Source: Ciona savignyi (Eukaryota; Chordata; Ascidiacea; Phlebobranchia; Cionidae). Taken from it: a DNA stretch of 64,000 nucleotides. The stretch lies in the NCBI GenBank assembly GCA_000149265.1, contig CH003308.1, positions 378,209-442,208 on the forward strand, given 5' to 3'. Positions 9,340 through 22,200 of the stretch are shown in pieces. The number at the start of each line of letters is the position of its first letter. The stretch's first letter is position 1. The translations under genes and the position numbers were made by a program. The notes under the pieces were generated by a model. The model ran no database searches, was not told where the DNA came from, and was given only the letters and a program-made list of their open reading frames with translations.

Positions 9340-12300
9340 ATGTTACGAAAATTGAAACATGTTGGGAAAAAAGCCTGTAAATATCGATTTACTGCATCAT
9401 TAAACCAACTGGATGTACAAGCAACAAAATCTTGGTAAAGTATAACTAGATAATTGTGTGATAATTTATTGTGATAAAATTTTATTGTTTATCCTTATGA
9501 ATGGGAAAACGCAAGGGAAGTTAACACACAGGCAATTGTCAGATCAACTAGCAGCCACCGTCAGGTTACCAGGGCTATTGCAGACTGCATTGTGTTATGT
9601 ATGATTCAGAGATCCTTTCAGTTTGGTAGAACCCATTGTTTTCCCAGATTTAATCTAACCATACCCTGTAATTAAGATATTAATTATTATGGTTATGTAA
9701 TAATCCGGCCCACCAATGACTTTTTCAAATCTGACTTCAGAAGTAGCCCACCCCTGGTTTAATAAACCATATTTTTATTAAATTAAAACTTAAGTTTAAA
9801 CTGATTAAGATCTGTATGCGACATAAATTAAACCTTTGGTATGCAACGTCGCAAACTTCAACGCATTGTGATAGTTTTATCTTTGAGCTTGTGCTTCATC
9901 AGAGAACCCATAAAATTATAAGTTTACTTTTGTGCATATGAATTAAGGCGACAACTTTACTTGTAGAATATCGCAGTGTGGTATTATTAATATCTGCCCA
10001 CGGGCCCTAGGTTGGACATCCCTGATGTAGATACTACAAATGAAATATATAATTTTCTCTTGGTTTGTCAAATTATTCTTTACCGTTATTTTTTGGTCAT
10101 TTTGACACACACAAAGTAAGACAATTTGTAGTTTTAGTATTGCTATAATACTTACCAAAAATGCATTTCAATTAGCAATGCAATATTGTATCAGAATGCC
10201 TTAGCAATATTGTTTCAGAATGCCTTAGCAATATTGTAGCTTCATTAATTTAAATTTTTCCAGCTAGATCTATTTGTAAATCACTATTATATATTCATTA
10301 TGCATTGTGTTTGTTTTCTTTTTTTGAGGGTTTTGTTAAAGTTTTTTTTGTCATTGTAATGTTTTTGCACAAGTTTTTCACACTGCTATTCTGTTTATTT
10401 CTTACTTGTTTATTTTTATATTTTAATTTACATTTATCATAAGGTGTTTCTATAACCGCATGGTTTCGAGACTTGTAAAACTTCAGTTTAATTTATTTTT
10501 GTATTGTTATTATTTTGTTTTTGTGCGTTTAACAAATAAAATATGTTTGATTGATTGATTATCCATCTTTGTATAATTTTTATTAAAAGAAAATCAATTC
10601 TGTGTAACCCGTCATAACATGCGCAACAATTTAATATGGTTATGTAAACAAGCTTAGTAATGTAACAACCACTGGCGTAGAGTCGGGCGTGCGGCGCACT
10701 CCCGGTGATTTGCCAAAACAGCGTCTACTGCGTAATTTGTTAGGTCTAAATTACCGTTTTTAAAATCATCCTTAATTTTATTTTATGTATTAAGCAAACG
10801 CCTCTACCTCAAACCCTTTCCCTATTAAACGGATATTACGGTATGTTTCATTTGTGTGCGCTTCGCTTTTTTTAGGTAGACAGATGTCCAGACGAGTTTG
10901 AAAAGAAATAGACGCACTCGCACGAAAATTTGCGCTTAAGTCTGGAGAAACGCATACGACAGCCAATTGCATTAACGTGTGTTGGTTTTTGTTCGCCTTT
11001 TCCATGGTTTTTATGACATTGTTTTTTAAATTAAATGGTACCGGTACGTAATCCACATTTTGTAAGTGCGATTATTTAGAAAGGTAGAGCTTGAACATAA
11101 TTTAAGTTCTGCTTCACGTAGCATATTTCACGTTTAAACAACATTAAAATAGTCCACATTATGCTTCTTCACATAAAATATTTGACGTTTAAGTTACATT
11201 AAAATAGTCTACATTATACTACACGTAACATATTTCACATTTAAATAAGATTAAAATAGTCCACATAATGCTTCACGTAACATATTTCACATTTAAATTA
11301 GATTAAAATAGTCCACATTATGCTTCACATAACATATTTCTTGTTTAAATGACATTATAATAGTTCACATTATGCTTCACGTAACATATTTCCCATTTAA
11401 ATTACATTAAAATAGTCTACGTTACGTTTCACGTAACATATTTCATATTTCAATGACATTAAAATAGTCCACGTAACGCTTCAGGGAACAAAGTCCATCG
11501 TCGAAATTAGAGATAATTTCGTCTGTCGCAACTGTGATGGTTTCCCTTTAAATGACTAAATGAACTCTGTACGCGTGTATTAATGTATTGCTGCTGTTTT
11601 CCAAGATTTTAAAAAGAAACTGTCATACTGATACATACTATGTGTACAGTTAAATAAACAGTTGTAAGGGTGTACATTGCAAATAAAAAGTAACTTTAAA
11701 ATTTTTTGGGCGCTTTCGTACGATCGATTTTCTTTGCACTCCCGCCCATTTGCAAAACTCTACGCCTGTAGTAACAACATCTCAGTTTATGCATCGGTAA
11801 CAAAACTATTAACAAACATTAAGCAAAAATCATTAAGTTAATATAATTTTTTTCATTTTGAGATGTTCGGAAAAATGTGTAATTATTGAAACTGGAATAA
11901 AGAAATGTTCTAAAATGTCCGAAAATCCAAAAGTCAAAAAGGCTTTTTTTGCTTTTACTATTTCGCAACTTTATACAATATATTAACCATGTACCTAGGG
12001 ATGCACAATATAGGATAATTAGGTATTCTAGAATATTCTAGAATAATGTACATTTCAAATCCTATTCTAGAATGTTTTTTAATATATAATTTGCTATGCT
12101 GTGCATATATTTTTCTCATTAAAAAAATAGATACCGGACGTTAAATGATTGTTATATATATAGCCTAGTGAACTAGTTATATGCTTTTAAACTGTGATCT
12201 GAACAATTTATGTACTGGTAGTCAAACAATATTTCACCATTACATATTTTTTTAATATTATGTAACGTCTCTAAACACGATCTGCCAGGAGGGAGGATAA

Positions 12301-15300
12301 TAGTCTATAAGGTTTTAGTTGCAATTGATGGCTGAGAAAAATACTCCCAAACACCAGACAATTTTCATTTTCTCAGTTTGGTATTAAGACTAGGTATTAC
12401 TGCCCTTGCAGAATTAAACAATAATTTAATATTTAACACATTTAAACCCAGGTTAAAGTATATTAAATTAATCACTACAAAATCACATAACTGAATAATT
12501 GAACACATAGGATATCATTTTTTTGCTAATTGAAAACATAGTTGTTTGAGTGGAATAAATATTGCAAATACTAAAGGTGTTTATTCTCTGAATAACTTTT
12601 CCGCCTATGGAATATTTGCGTCATATTTAAAGGTGCAATAAACCACATGATTCAAGCCCGGCGAAAGTGATCACTTTTCTTTTTGTGTGTGTCTTTTTGT
12701 GTGTGTGCGTTTTAAGCGTGTCTGTACATGGTGCACGTGTATGGGACTATTAATAAGATATTCTTGTTGTAATGCTATGATGCAAGTTGTAATTTCGAGC
12801 TCTCGCTTTAAATATTGTTCGGACGATTTCGCACAATAGATGCGCTTTCTGTATGGAGCATTATGAGTATTACGTACAAATAAAGTTTAAGCCGTTTTGA
12901 AATTTGAGATTACGAATTTACTTCACTGACGTTTCACCAAGAGTTTTTTATCATGGTTATTTATTGTCGCACACTTGCTGAGACAATATGCTGACGTTTG
13001 CATAATCGGCATCACATATGTTGTCGCGCGTTGAATTGCAGCAGTGATTTTACGTTTATAATTTCGAATCCTAACTATTCTTAAATTGCTTTAAATTCTG
13101 TATATTAAATTGCTTTAAAATCTGTTATCTTTAAGACTAAACTTACTTTATAGTTTAAGTTACTAAGATACCATATGTATTAATTATATTTTATTTATTA
13201 TCTGCTAGGCAACCTTACAAACTGCTGGTAGTTCTTGCTCGAAAGAAAAAGAGAAAAACAGGACAGGTACGAAAACTTTAGTTATTTGTTATAACTTTGT
13301 AATCGTGTATTTTGGTCAGATTGTGAAATATAGAAATGTATCTCTATGAGTTCCAGATAATACTTAATTTTAATATATAAGCCTTTATCTCCAATAAGTT
13401 TGGATTATTTTTGCAAACGATGTCGCTTTACATCTTTATGTTTCATTTGTTTCTTTGAAATTGTATTTTACTGTGTGAAAGTGCTTTTAGCACCTTGTCA
13501 ATATTTGGTTTTAATTATTTTTGATTGAAGGAACAGATAATAGGTTTATTAGCTTATGTTGTTTTCGAAATTACTGTACATCCACAGGACTTCTTTTTAC
13601 TACATTTTAAAAAACTAATGTTGAACGACAATTTTTTGTACTGACAAATGTTAATAAAACCTCTGTTATTGCTATGTTAATGTCATCTAAACAGTAGGTT
13701 TTTAATCGTTAAAGCTGGGAAAAACTATATTCCGCTTCTGCTCTATTCATTGAAAAAATATTAGGCCTAATGTTATTGTTGTAGTTCTATCCTTAGCACA
13801 AACAATTTGGACAATTTCCTTATAGTTAGTTTTAAATCACATGCTTTCCATTTATTCTAAAAAAAANNNNNNNNNNNNNNNNNNNNNNNNNNNNNNNNNN
13901 NNNNNNNNNNNNNNNNNNNNNNNNNNNNNNNNNNNNNNNNNNNNNNNNNNNNNNNNNNNNNNNNNNNNNNNNNNNNNNNNNNNNNNNNNNNNNNNNNNNN
14001 NNNNNNNNNNNNNNNNNNNNNNNNNNNNNNNNNNNNNNNNNNNNNNNNNNNNNNNNNNNNNNNNNNNNNNNNNNNNNNNNNNNNNNNNNNNNNNNNNNNN
14101 NNNNNNNNNNNNNNNNNNNNNNNNNNNNNNNNNNNNNNNNNNNNNNNNNNNNNNNNNNNNNNNNNNNNNNNNNNNNNNNNNNNNNNNNNNNNNNNNNNNN
14201 NNNNNNNNNNNNNNNNNNNNNNNNNNNNNNNNNNNNNNNNNNNNNNNNNNNNNNNNNNNNNNNNNNNNNNNNNNNNNNNNNNNNNNNNNNNNNNNNNNNN
14301 NNNNNNNNNNNNNNNNNNNNNNNTTTACTTGGGTTGAAATATTAAATCGGGAAAGCCCCAAAACCTTATCCTGTTCAAACTATTTATTAGTCTGTTTGTT
14401 TTATAATAACAAGAATAAAATAAACAAGTGAGTTAAATCTTCTAAAGGTTAGATAATATTTATTATATATGCAACAGAAAATGTATGGTAAATAATGTAA
14501 AATTTAATTGGTAATTAGAAGACCAATTATTTTCTACTTGCAAAATCAAACAATATACTGGTGCACTTTGTATGAGATATGCTTAGTATGATTAGGTAGA
14601 ACCAGGAAACCCAAAATGCTGCATTCAGGAACATATATAGTATAGTGTCAAAACAGGTTTTACAAATAGTGGAGGTAAACACGCTTTTACACTATCTTGT
14701 TTAAACTAGTGCTTTTAATAATAATTTATTCTGTTAATCCATCTTTGCACTGGCATTACTGTTGCTGCACAGATTCTTGTTTTTTTTTAAACTGTACATT
14801 ACATTAATATGGGCGGGTCCACGGTAGCCACAGGGACCAGGAATTTAAGCCATAGAAGGCCCATTACTTCAGCGACCTGAGTGATCATGGATTCGTGATA
14901 TATCGGTCAAGTCGGCCCATGTCCTAAAGGAAACTGACTAAAGGCTTGACCGGATAGATGCGAGATCATCATATTTAAAAACGACTTGAATAGTGATTCT
15001 TTCAAGACAACTTGATGTCTACAATGACACCAAGCTTCCCTTAAAAAGCTAAGCTGCAACTGCATACCAGATATAAAGTTTGGGATGTCTGGGAATTTTC
15101 GCACCACTAGAAAAACTAAAATTGTATTTTAACAACAAATCGTAATAGGATGTTAATGTTTTCAGATACTTGACAATTCATTTTATATTTCATATCAAAT
15201 CTAATCATTAAATAAATTTTCAATACCACAGGCTCAAAGTTGGCACCCCAGCATTGAAAACCCTTACAGAGGGGTGGTCAAATGGCCTGCCCATAACCAA

Positions 15301-16214
15301 GAAACACTTGAGATAAGTGTTACCCTGTTCAAAGATGCCAACAGCACTGACTTTGAGGCAAAAGAATGGGTCATTGTTTTGGAAAATGTATGTAGGAATT
15401 CGCAATCACTTTAAAAGGATTATTTGGTTAACTGATTTGATTATCAGTTGTTACAAATTAAGAAACAGTAGTTTTTGTAGTTTGTTTTTCATTTATTTTC
15501 TGACTAGTTAACTGAGTTATTAGAATTTATATGCAATCTTTTGAATAAATTCGGCGAATTTGTTATGGTGTGATATTTCATGCAGTAAGTTTGGAATAAA
15601 AATATGTATTTTACCACTAAAATTATATATTTCCAATGTAGTGCTTACTGAATTATTTATAAGCTATGCTTGCTAAATGGTATTACATATTTTTATGTTA
15701 ATTTGTAAATTTAATGGGAATCAATAATGCCAAAATGCTTACATTTAAATCATTGTTTGTAAATATTTGGTTGCAGTGGCTGTACCCCATTTAAAAAATA
15801 ACATTTGCAGGGCAGTACAGGGTTGCCAACTTCCCATGCACACAATACTTGCCTATAATTCTGTGTAACATATTGTTCTTGACTTAGGCATACTATTATA
15901 GTGACAATGACATGTATATTGCAAGTCAAATACTTTAACATATTTGATGTAATTTTTGGCAAAACAAAACTTTTTGAATGTATTAGTATTTAGTCAAAAT
16001 AACATTTTTAAATGATTTATTTGATATCTTAGGAAGCAACAAATGGTAAAAGAAAAGCAATCGCAACATCACGTGTTGACATGACACAGTATGTTTCTGA
16101 TGTGCCAGCTGCTCAGTTCAATGTAATACAACTCAAGCCCCTTTCTGCCAAACTCAAGTCTGCGTCTTTGTCACTTTCTTTCACTTGTGTGTTCATTTCT
16201 GAGGGCTTAGCAAC
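9340..16214 (+). CDS. EHBP1: EHBP1 exons 1-4: N-terminal C2-like (NT-C2) domain
   Basis: Exon 1 encodes [17 protein letters not shown] and on to TKSW, matching the family's opening VGKxAxKFxF..W pattern. Exon 2 completes the Trp codon and gives [16 protein letters not shown]. Exon 3 gives [17 protein letters not shown] and [14 protein letters not shown]. Exon 4 gives [33 protein letters not shown] and [10 protein letters not shown]. These are the conserved blocks of the EHBP1/EEIG1-type C2-like domain, a lipid- or protein-binding fold near membranes. Intron 1 (9435-13208) holds the hAT element, and intron 2 (13267-15231) holds the assembly gap. Exon 1 is short and was easily missed; its match to the N-terminus is clear in one frame and it ends in a GTAAAG donor with the right phase. 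Confidence 0.92.
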
Positions 16215-19200
16215 GTATGTAGCTTTTTCTTGACACATGCAGTTTAAATCCAATAGGGGACTGCATGGAAAATGATGTCACACTTGAAACAAACTCTTTA
16301 ATACAGATTTTTATTCATTTTTACTTAACTAATTTTTCCATAACCAAAGATAATCTTTTTATTCAAATTGTATGCTTCTGCTATAGCAATGAAAATATTA
16401 TTTATATTGTATTTTGGTTTAACAATAAAGTTATTACCTAGTGAGGCTGACCTAGCGTCCATGGCTGACAGCTCAATGACTGAAGACACAATTAATCTTG
16501 GGGATATTGACATTGGAAACATTCGGGATTTGGATGACATGGACTGTGAGTCATTATTTGCTGAAAATTATAAGCCAAATGTTGGGAATTGCTAAAATTG
16601 TTGATTTTATTGTATTGCAATATGTGCCATATGTAATTGTACGACTTAAGCATTTTTTATTTTTCCGTTAAATAGACGGTGTTAAAAAGCTTTATTCCAC
16701 TCACAGGTGTAAACTAGTTATCACATTAAACTTGCAAAAAGATGATTTTTATTGTTTTTAAATGTCGTTTTATGTGATAGGGCAGTTCTATTCTGTGGTG
16801 CTGTAAATTACACAAGTTGCTGATTTAGTCCAAAGTTCAAACTGACACACATTTAAGCTATGCGTCAAGTGTTTAATGCTGAACATACAAAATATACCAA
16901 ACACATGTACTAGTGACAATTTTTTCCCAAGTTTATATTTCCTACCATTTACAGTACATAAATTACTTTTCAGTTGAAAATGATTCTCGCACAAGTTCAG
17001 TAGACAGGACATCAAAACATTCTGCCACAAACCAAGCATTCCTTGATCTTACTCAGCAAATTGACAAGTTAAATCAGGGTGTCAATGATGGGAGCGAGCA
17101 TCAAGCTTTGGAAGGTTTCAAATTTTATTTTTAATGGTTTAAAATAATGAAAGTTTAATTCCCATTTTAAAAACTGCAAACTTTCACTATTTAAATAATA
17201 ATATAGAGCTAGATTTTAGTATGTTCTGCCTTAATCTGTATTGGAAACTTAAAACACATCAGATTGAATTTGTTTTATGGCTTGCATGTTTTGTGTGACT
17301 GAATATGTGCTCATCAATGATTTGTATGAAATATACATAATTTTTAGTATTGTTTTTAATGTTTGTGATTGATGCTGCATTTGCATTTGACACACACCGG
17401 TTTATTGCTGAACTGCCTGACCAATGACTACAAGAGTTTAAATTTCTATGCATTAGCGTAATGTGTTCATGTTTACCAAGTCTCGAGGGCATTCTAAAGC
17501 AAATGTATTAGATGATGTCTGTCTTATTACATAACTAAGTTGATATTGATTGACTGTTGCTTTATAGTTTTACATTTTCTATAAAAGTATGTCTATGAAT
17601 GTACTTGTCTTGCTTTAATGATAGTTAAGATAACACAAAAATCATTTGGGTAAAACTGTTTCTTGCAAATGACTTGGGACGGTTTTTTGAGCCTTTTCTT
17701 GTATGTTAGACTTTTGATCTCATAACTCTTTAATGCTCCGAGAAACTTATAAGCATAGATTTTTAAAATAAATAAGTAAAAAGGAGGGAATGTGTCAAAA
17801 AGTAAAAAATGACGATGGCCAAATCTAGAAAAACCTATTTTAGCAACAGCAATTCAGAATGTTTAGCCTGTATTGTATATTATCTAATTATCTGTGAAAT
17901 GTTTTGGTCTGACAATAATTGTGCGACCATACATTTACTCAGTGCATAGATTTGCAGTGTGACATACATAGCGATAATAATTTTCTTTTAATACTACTTC
18001 TTTTAATATCCGTGTTGTTAGAGATATAAAATAAATAAATTTTAAAATAATTTAAGTATATAGTTAAATAATTCTTAAAACCCAAACTGTCATTAATAGC
18101 AATGTAAAAATGGTGTAATCCAGCATATCTTCTTACTAGTTGAGCTCCGAATACAGTGTCTGTTGCATAAACATTGTATGGTACACTGACTGTAATACCG
18201 CATGTAAACTTTTTGGATTGGACATGTGGTGTCAAAATTATCCTAACAATCCAAGCCCACTATAGAGGTTTCAAATGATGCTTCTGCATCTCTTGTTGTG
18301 GCTTGTTGGAATTTTACTCTGTTACTCTACATTTTCATGATAAATAATAGGTATTAAGGCAAAAATACATTTTTATATTACTTGGTCCTTGTAATGGTTT
18401 TAAATGGTTTAGATGCGGTCAAGTCAAAGAGCCCCCGTACAAGTGTAAGCAGCATGGGTTCAGCTTCACTTTCAGCGACTGGATCGTTCAGTAATAAGTA
18501 TGTAATTGCATAATTGACAAAGGAATCGTTATCTGTAAAAAAACAGGTGGTGTCATAAAAGTACACGAAAAGGTTTTGCATTGCATGCCATAGCACAACC
18601 TAGATTGGCCTCATTTCGTTGAAATTCTATTTATTACATAATGTGTTTTGTTTTTTTATGGGCAGCATGCCCTACAAGACACCCACTTTTTAATAAACCG
18701 AGAGGCGAACTTCTTTTTGATACTGATCTTGCTGTGAACCAGTTATCTAAAAAGAAAAAAAGTAATATTTTTCCAAAGTGAAACAACTGTCATGTTTAAG
18801 AAATAACAGAATGTTTTTTCGAAATGCAATTACTGAGCTGTGGTAAGGACACGTCTAGGGTTCTATACTAGGGCTTACAATGTAGTAATTTCCAGTGCCC
18901 AAGCGTTATCATTCATATGGGAAATAAGGATCGATTACTAATATGTTGGAGAGATCACCATGTCATGGGTATCTCCACATAGATAATAGTAATGCTGAAT
19001 AATGGCCGTAGGGAAAGGAGTTTTATTTTCTACATAGAGGGGACAGGTTGCACCTGGTGTACATGGGCAGATGAAATGATTAGCCAGACTGGCCTAAGCA
19101 TGGCCAGTAATAATTTGACTGGTAATAGCTGGACTAGTTCAATGGGTGCCAGGTAATGAGTAAGCTTATGGCCCTTGGAGATCTATAATTGTTTAGTAGA

Positions 19201-22200
19201 AACCAGGACTCTCTCAGCAAGGGGCTGTATATCCTTAAACTTTTTAAAGCAGCCTAGCTATCACTTTAGATAGTGACGGAATATAATTATTTTGTGGGTC
19301 TGTGTTGTCAATGATAAAGCATATATCAGAACTGTTTGATTAATTTAAATTCAGTGTAAGCACATCATTACTCTTCGACAGTAACAGATATTATTTACAG
19401 TAGGAAGCCATCCACACAACTTCCAACTCCGATGAACCTACTTGAAAATGAAGAACTGACAACTGACAAACCTACGACTGAATACAGACACAGTGCATCT
19501 GATAATGGTATTTTGTCTAATTTGGAAAGGCTAAACCTTTTTATAAATTTTGTCCTAAGGATAGTTTTTCATGGACTCTTTAGTATTATTTATTCATGAA
19601 TACATTTAACATCTGGTATAGAACTATTGTAGTTTATTTTGGGTAAAAAAAGGAAATCACTTTTTAATATGTGTAACCATTGTGTTATTCAAATAAAATC
19701 TTTTCTTCTGTTTATGTGACTATTTCTTTAGAATCCTCTGAATGTTCCACACCACCAATAACAAGGAAAGTGCTTCCATCCATTACATTTATGTCTACTC
19801 AGGAGGTAAGCATAACATACGCTTGTATGACAATCATGTTTTTAATTTCATCCTTGCCAGGTGAATAAAAAAAAAAATATAACTTTGTATAATGTTATGT
19901 TATTATAGTTGTGATTTAAGATAAATATTTAATGCGACAGTTCTTTGCCAAACCTTACCCTTTTTGGAAACTGCATTAAAACTAGAGAGTGTCAATCATG
20001 TGTTAACCACTTCAACCAAACGCTATGTTTTTTAACCAAAAAAAGTCCCTGATTAACTATTTAATATCACAGATGGTATATATCATATACAACGATAGTG
20101 CATATTGTTTGTTTCTGCAAGCACAAACTAAGAGTTCCTTGACTTAACCACCCAAATGTGTCAATAATGTTCAGTGAAAGCAGTATATTAGTGTGGTTTA
20201 ACACAGATAGCGGTTGGTACTATCACGCAAGTTTTGGATAATGATTGGGTGTCTCGAATGATCTAACCAGTTGGTCTATGTTTAATGGGAAACTTGGTTA
20301 TTTTATTTTAACATATTCATTGTTTAGTTCAATTCCTGAGATTTGTCCAATAATACATATCTGCAATGACCATGCCAAAAAAAAGTTGAACTTGTTATAT
20401 TTTTGTTGACTTTTTTAAACTTTTAAGTGTATATCCAATATATATTGCATTTTCTTTAAATTTTTTTATGTCAATTAGACGTTTCTTTTGTGTTAAAATT
20501 GACCGGCTAGTGGTTTACGTGTGATTGTATTTCTGGGGATAAACCATACAACGATTAAAGATTAGTAAAGTTTGGTTCCTTTTTTTGTTCTTTAAGTTCT
20601 CTATTGGTTTATGGTCATTTTGAACCATATATTTCATACTCACAATACTCACACTTTAAATAGGCGTATGTATAAATTAACGTATTGAATTTCCACACAG
20701 GAGTCGCCTAGCGCACCTATTCAATTCTCACCATCATCAGACCAAGGTAAACCCCTTTTAAGGTGGTGCCAGAAAGCCACTGACAACTACAGTGGTGTCA
20801 AGGTCACAAATTTCACTACATCCTGGAGAAATGGATTGGCCATGTGTGCACTTCTACACCATTATTGCCCTGAACTAATGTAAATGTCTTAATTTATTGA
20901 ATTATTTTAAAAAATGGACAATCAATCCTGTTTATAAATAACAGATCAAGATAATTTAAGTCTAATTATTTTTTTTTGTATTTAGTTGACAATTGTATTC
21001 TTAATAAAAAAAAACTTCAGACTAAACCCCCTTTGATGGTGATCCTGATTTTTAAAAGCATTTAATTATTACTTTGTTTTGTAGTGACGGAATGCCCAAA
21101 ATGGAATAAGCAATTACCAAAACACCTCCTATTAAAATGAAAATTAATATTTTTGCTTTATGATTAAGGGCAAAACTTGTTTTTGAATATAAAACAGTTT
21201 TTGCAACAGTTATTTTTCTATTTCTTAGTACAGAATTTTCCAAATTCATTGTCACATCACTAATACAGTAATGCTCCTGGTTAAAGAGTTATACTTAAAA
21301 AAAGGTAATGGGATGTCAGATCAATTTTCAGCTTGGTATGTAGGCATAAATTATGCTCACAATTTTTCTTAACGGTTATATTTAAGGCCACCAGTTAAAA
21401 AAATGTAATAATAACTTCTATGAAAGTTTACACTAGTAAGTTTGATCTTCGTAAAAAATATTTAAACTCTACTTGGAAACATACAAAAGTGTGATGTAAA
21501 TTCTTGTTAAAACGATGTGTGTAAACCCTAACACTTGTTTCACCACTGTCTATTATGAAACAAATTTATTTTATTTTTTTAATGAAATGTCATGTTTTAC
21601 AGAGACTATGACAATTTAAATGCACTCCATTCAAAAGCCAACATTAACCAGGTAAAGACTTACAGTGAAGAATGTTCATCATATTTATGAAAATATTACT
21701 GATAAAACTAATTCTACTCCACTCTTTTACCAACACATTAGAAAAACTTATTATTGTCACCATTTATTTAAAATTGTTGCATGTGCTATTTATAAAACAT
21801 TTAATAAAAGCGCTGTATGAGGCAATATATAAAGATAAATTTATTAAGATATCTAGTATATTGCCAGCTTAGTTGAACACCTTCTTGATGTCAGTGTGGT
21901 TGGCCAAATGATAACACATCGGAGCTTCAGCTAGTTACAAGCAGCTTGTTAGTACTGTGCTTGTTCAAGGCACTTAATAGTTATTGCTTGTACTGTGTTG
22001 GGTTAAATTACTAAAGTTGTATGTCTCTAACTGTTAAAGACCCACTAATCCGGCTGGACACCCATGGTAGTCTGACAAATACAGGTGTTCTAAATCACCG
22101 TGTTTTAAATAGTCAGGGATGAACTGAATATTCCATCATGTTCAAGGTGTCCATTGAGCATGTACTGTTTTTTCTTGTTATCACAGAAATTCAACATAAA

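Noticed and set aside
9740-10015. Isolated hAT-like end words (GCCCACCCCTG, GGTTGGACATCCCTG)
   Set aside because: Each lacks its inverted partner in the window and they do not match each other.
10790-11056. 88-codon minus-strand frame inside the hAT element as a gene
   Set aside because: No recognisable transposase motif and no wider frame; at most a decayed fragment.
13841-14431. Long open frames through the gap on both strands
   Set aside because: They are made of N; nothing can be inferred.
18683-18765. Extra EHBP1 exon coding [13 protein letters not shown]..
   Set aside because: The entry phase fits exon 7, but the only donor leaves the wrong phase for exon 8 and reads into a stop. Exon 7 joins exon 8 directly in frame.
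21884-22135. Possible SINE copy in EHBP1 intron 11 (GTTCAAGGCACTTAATAG)
   Set aside because: Only one module is convincing; the head, GATCTGA module and tail are not recognisable.
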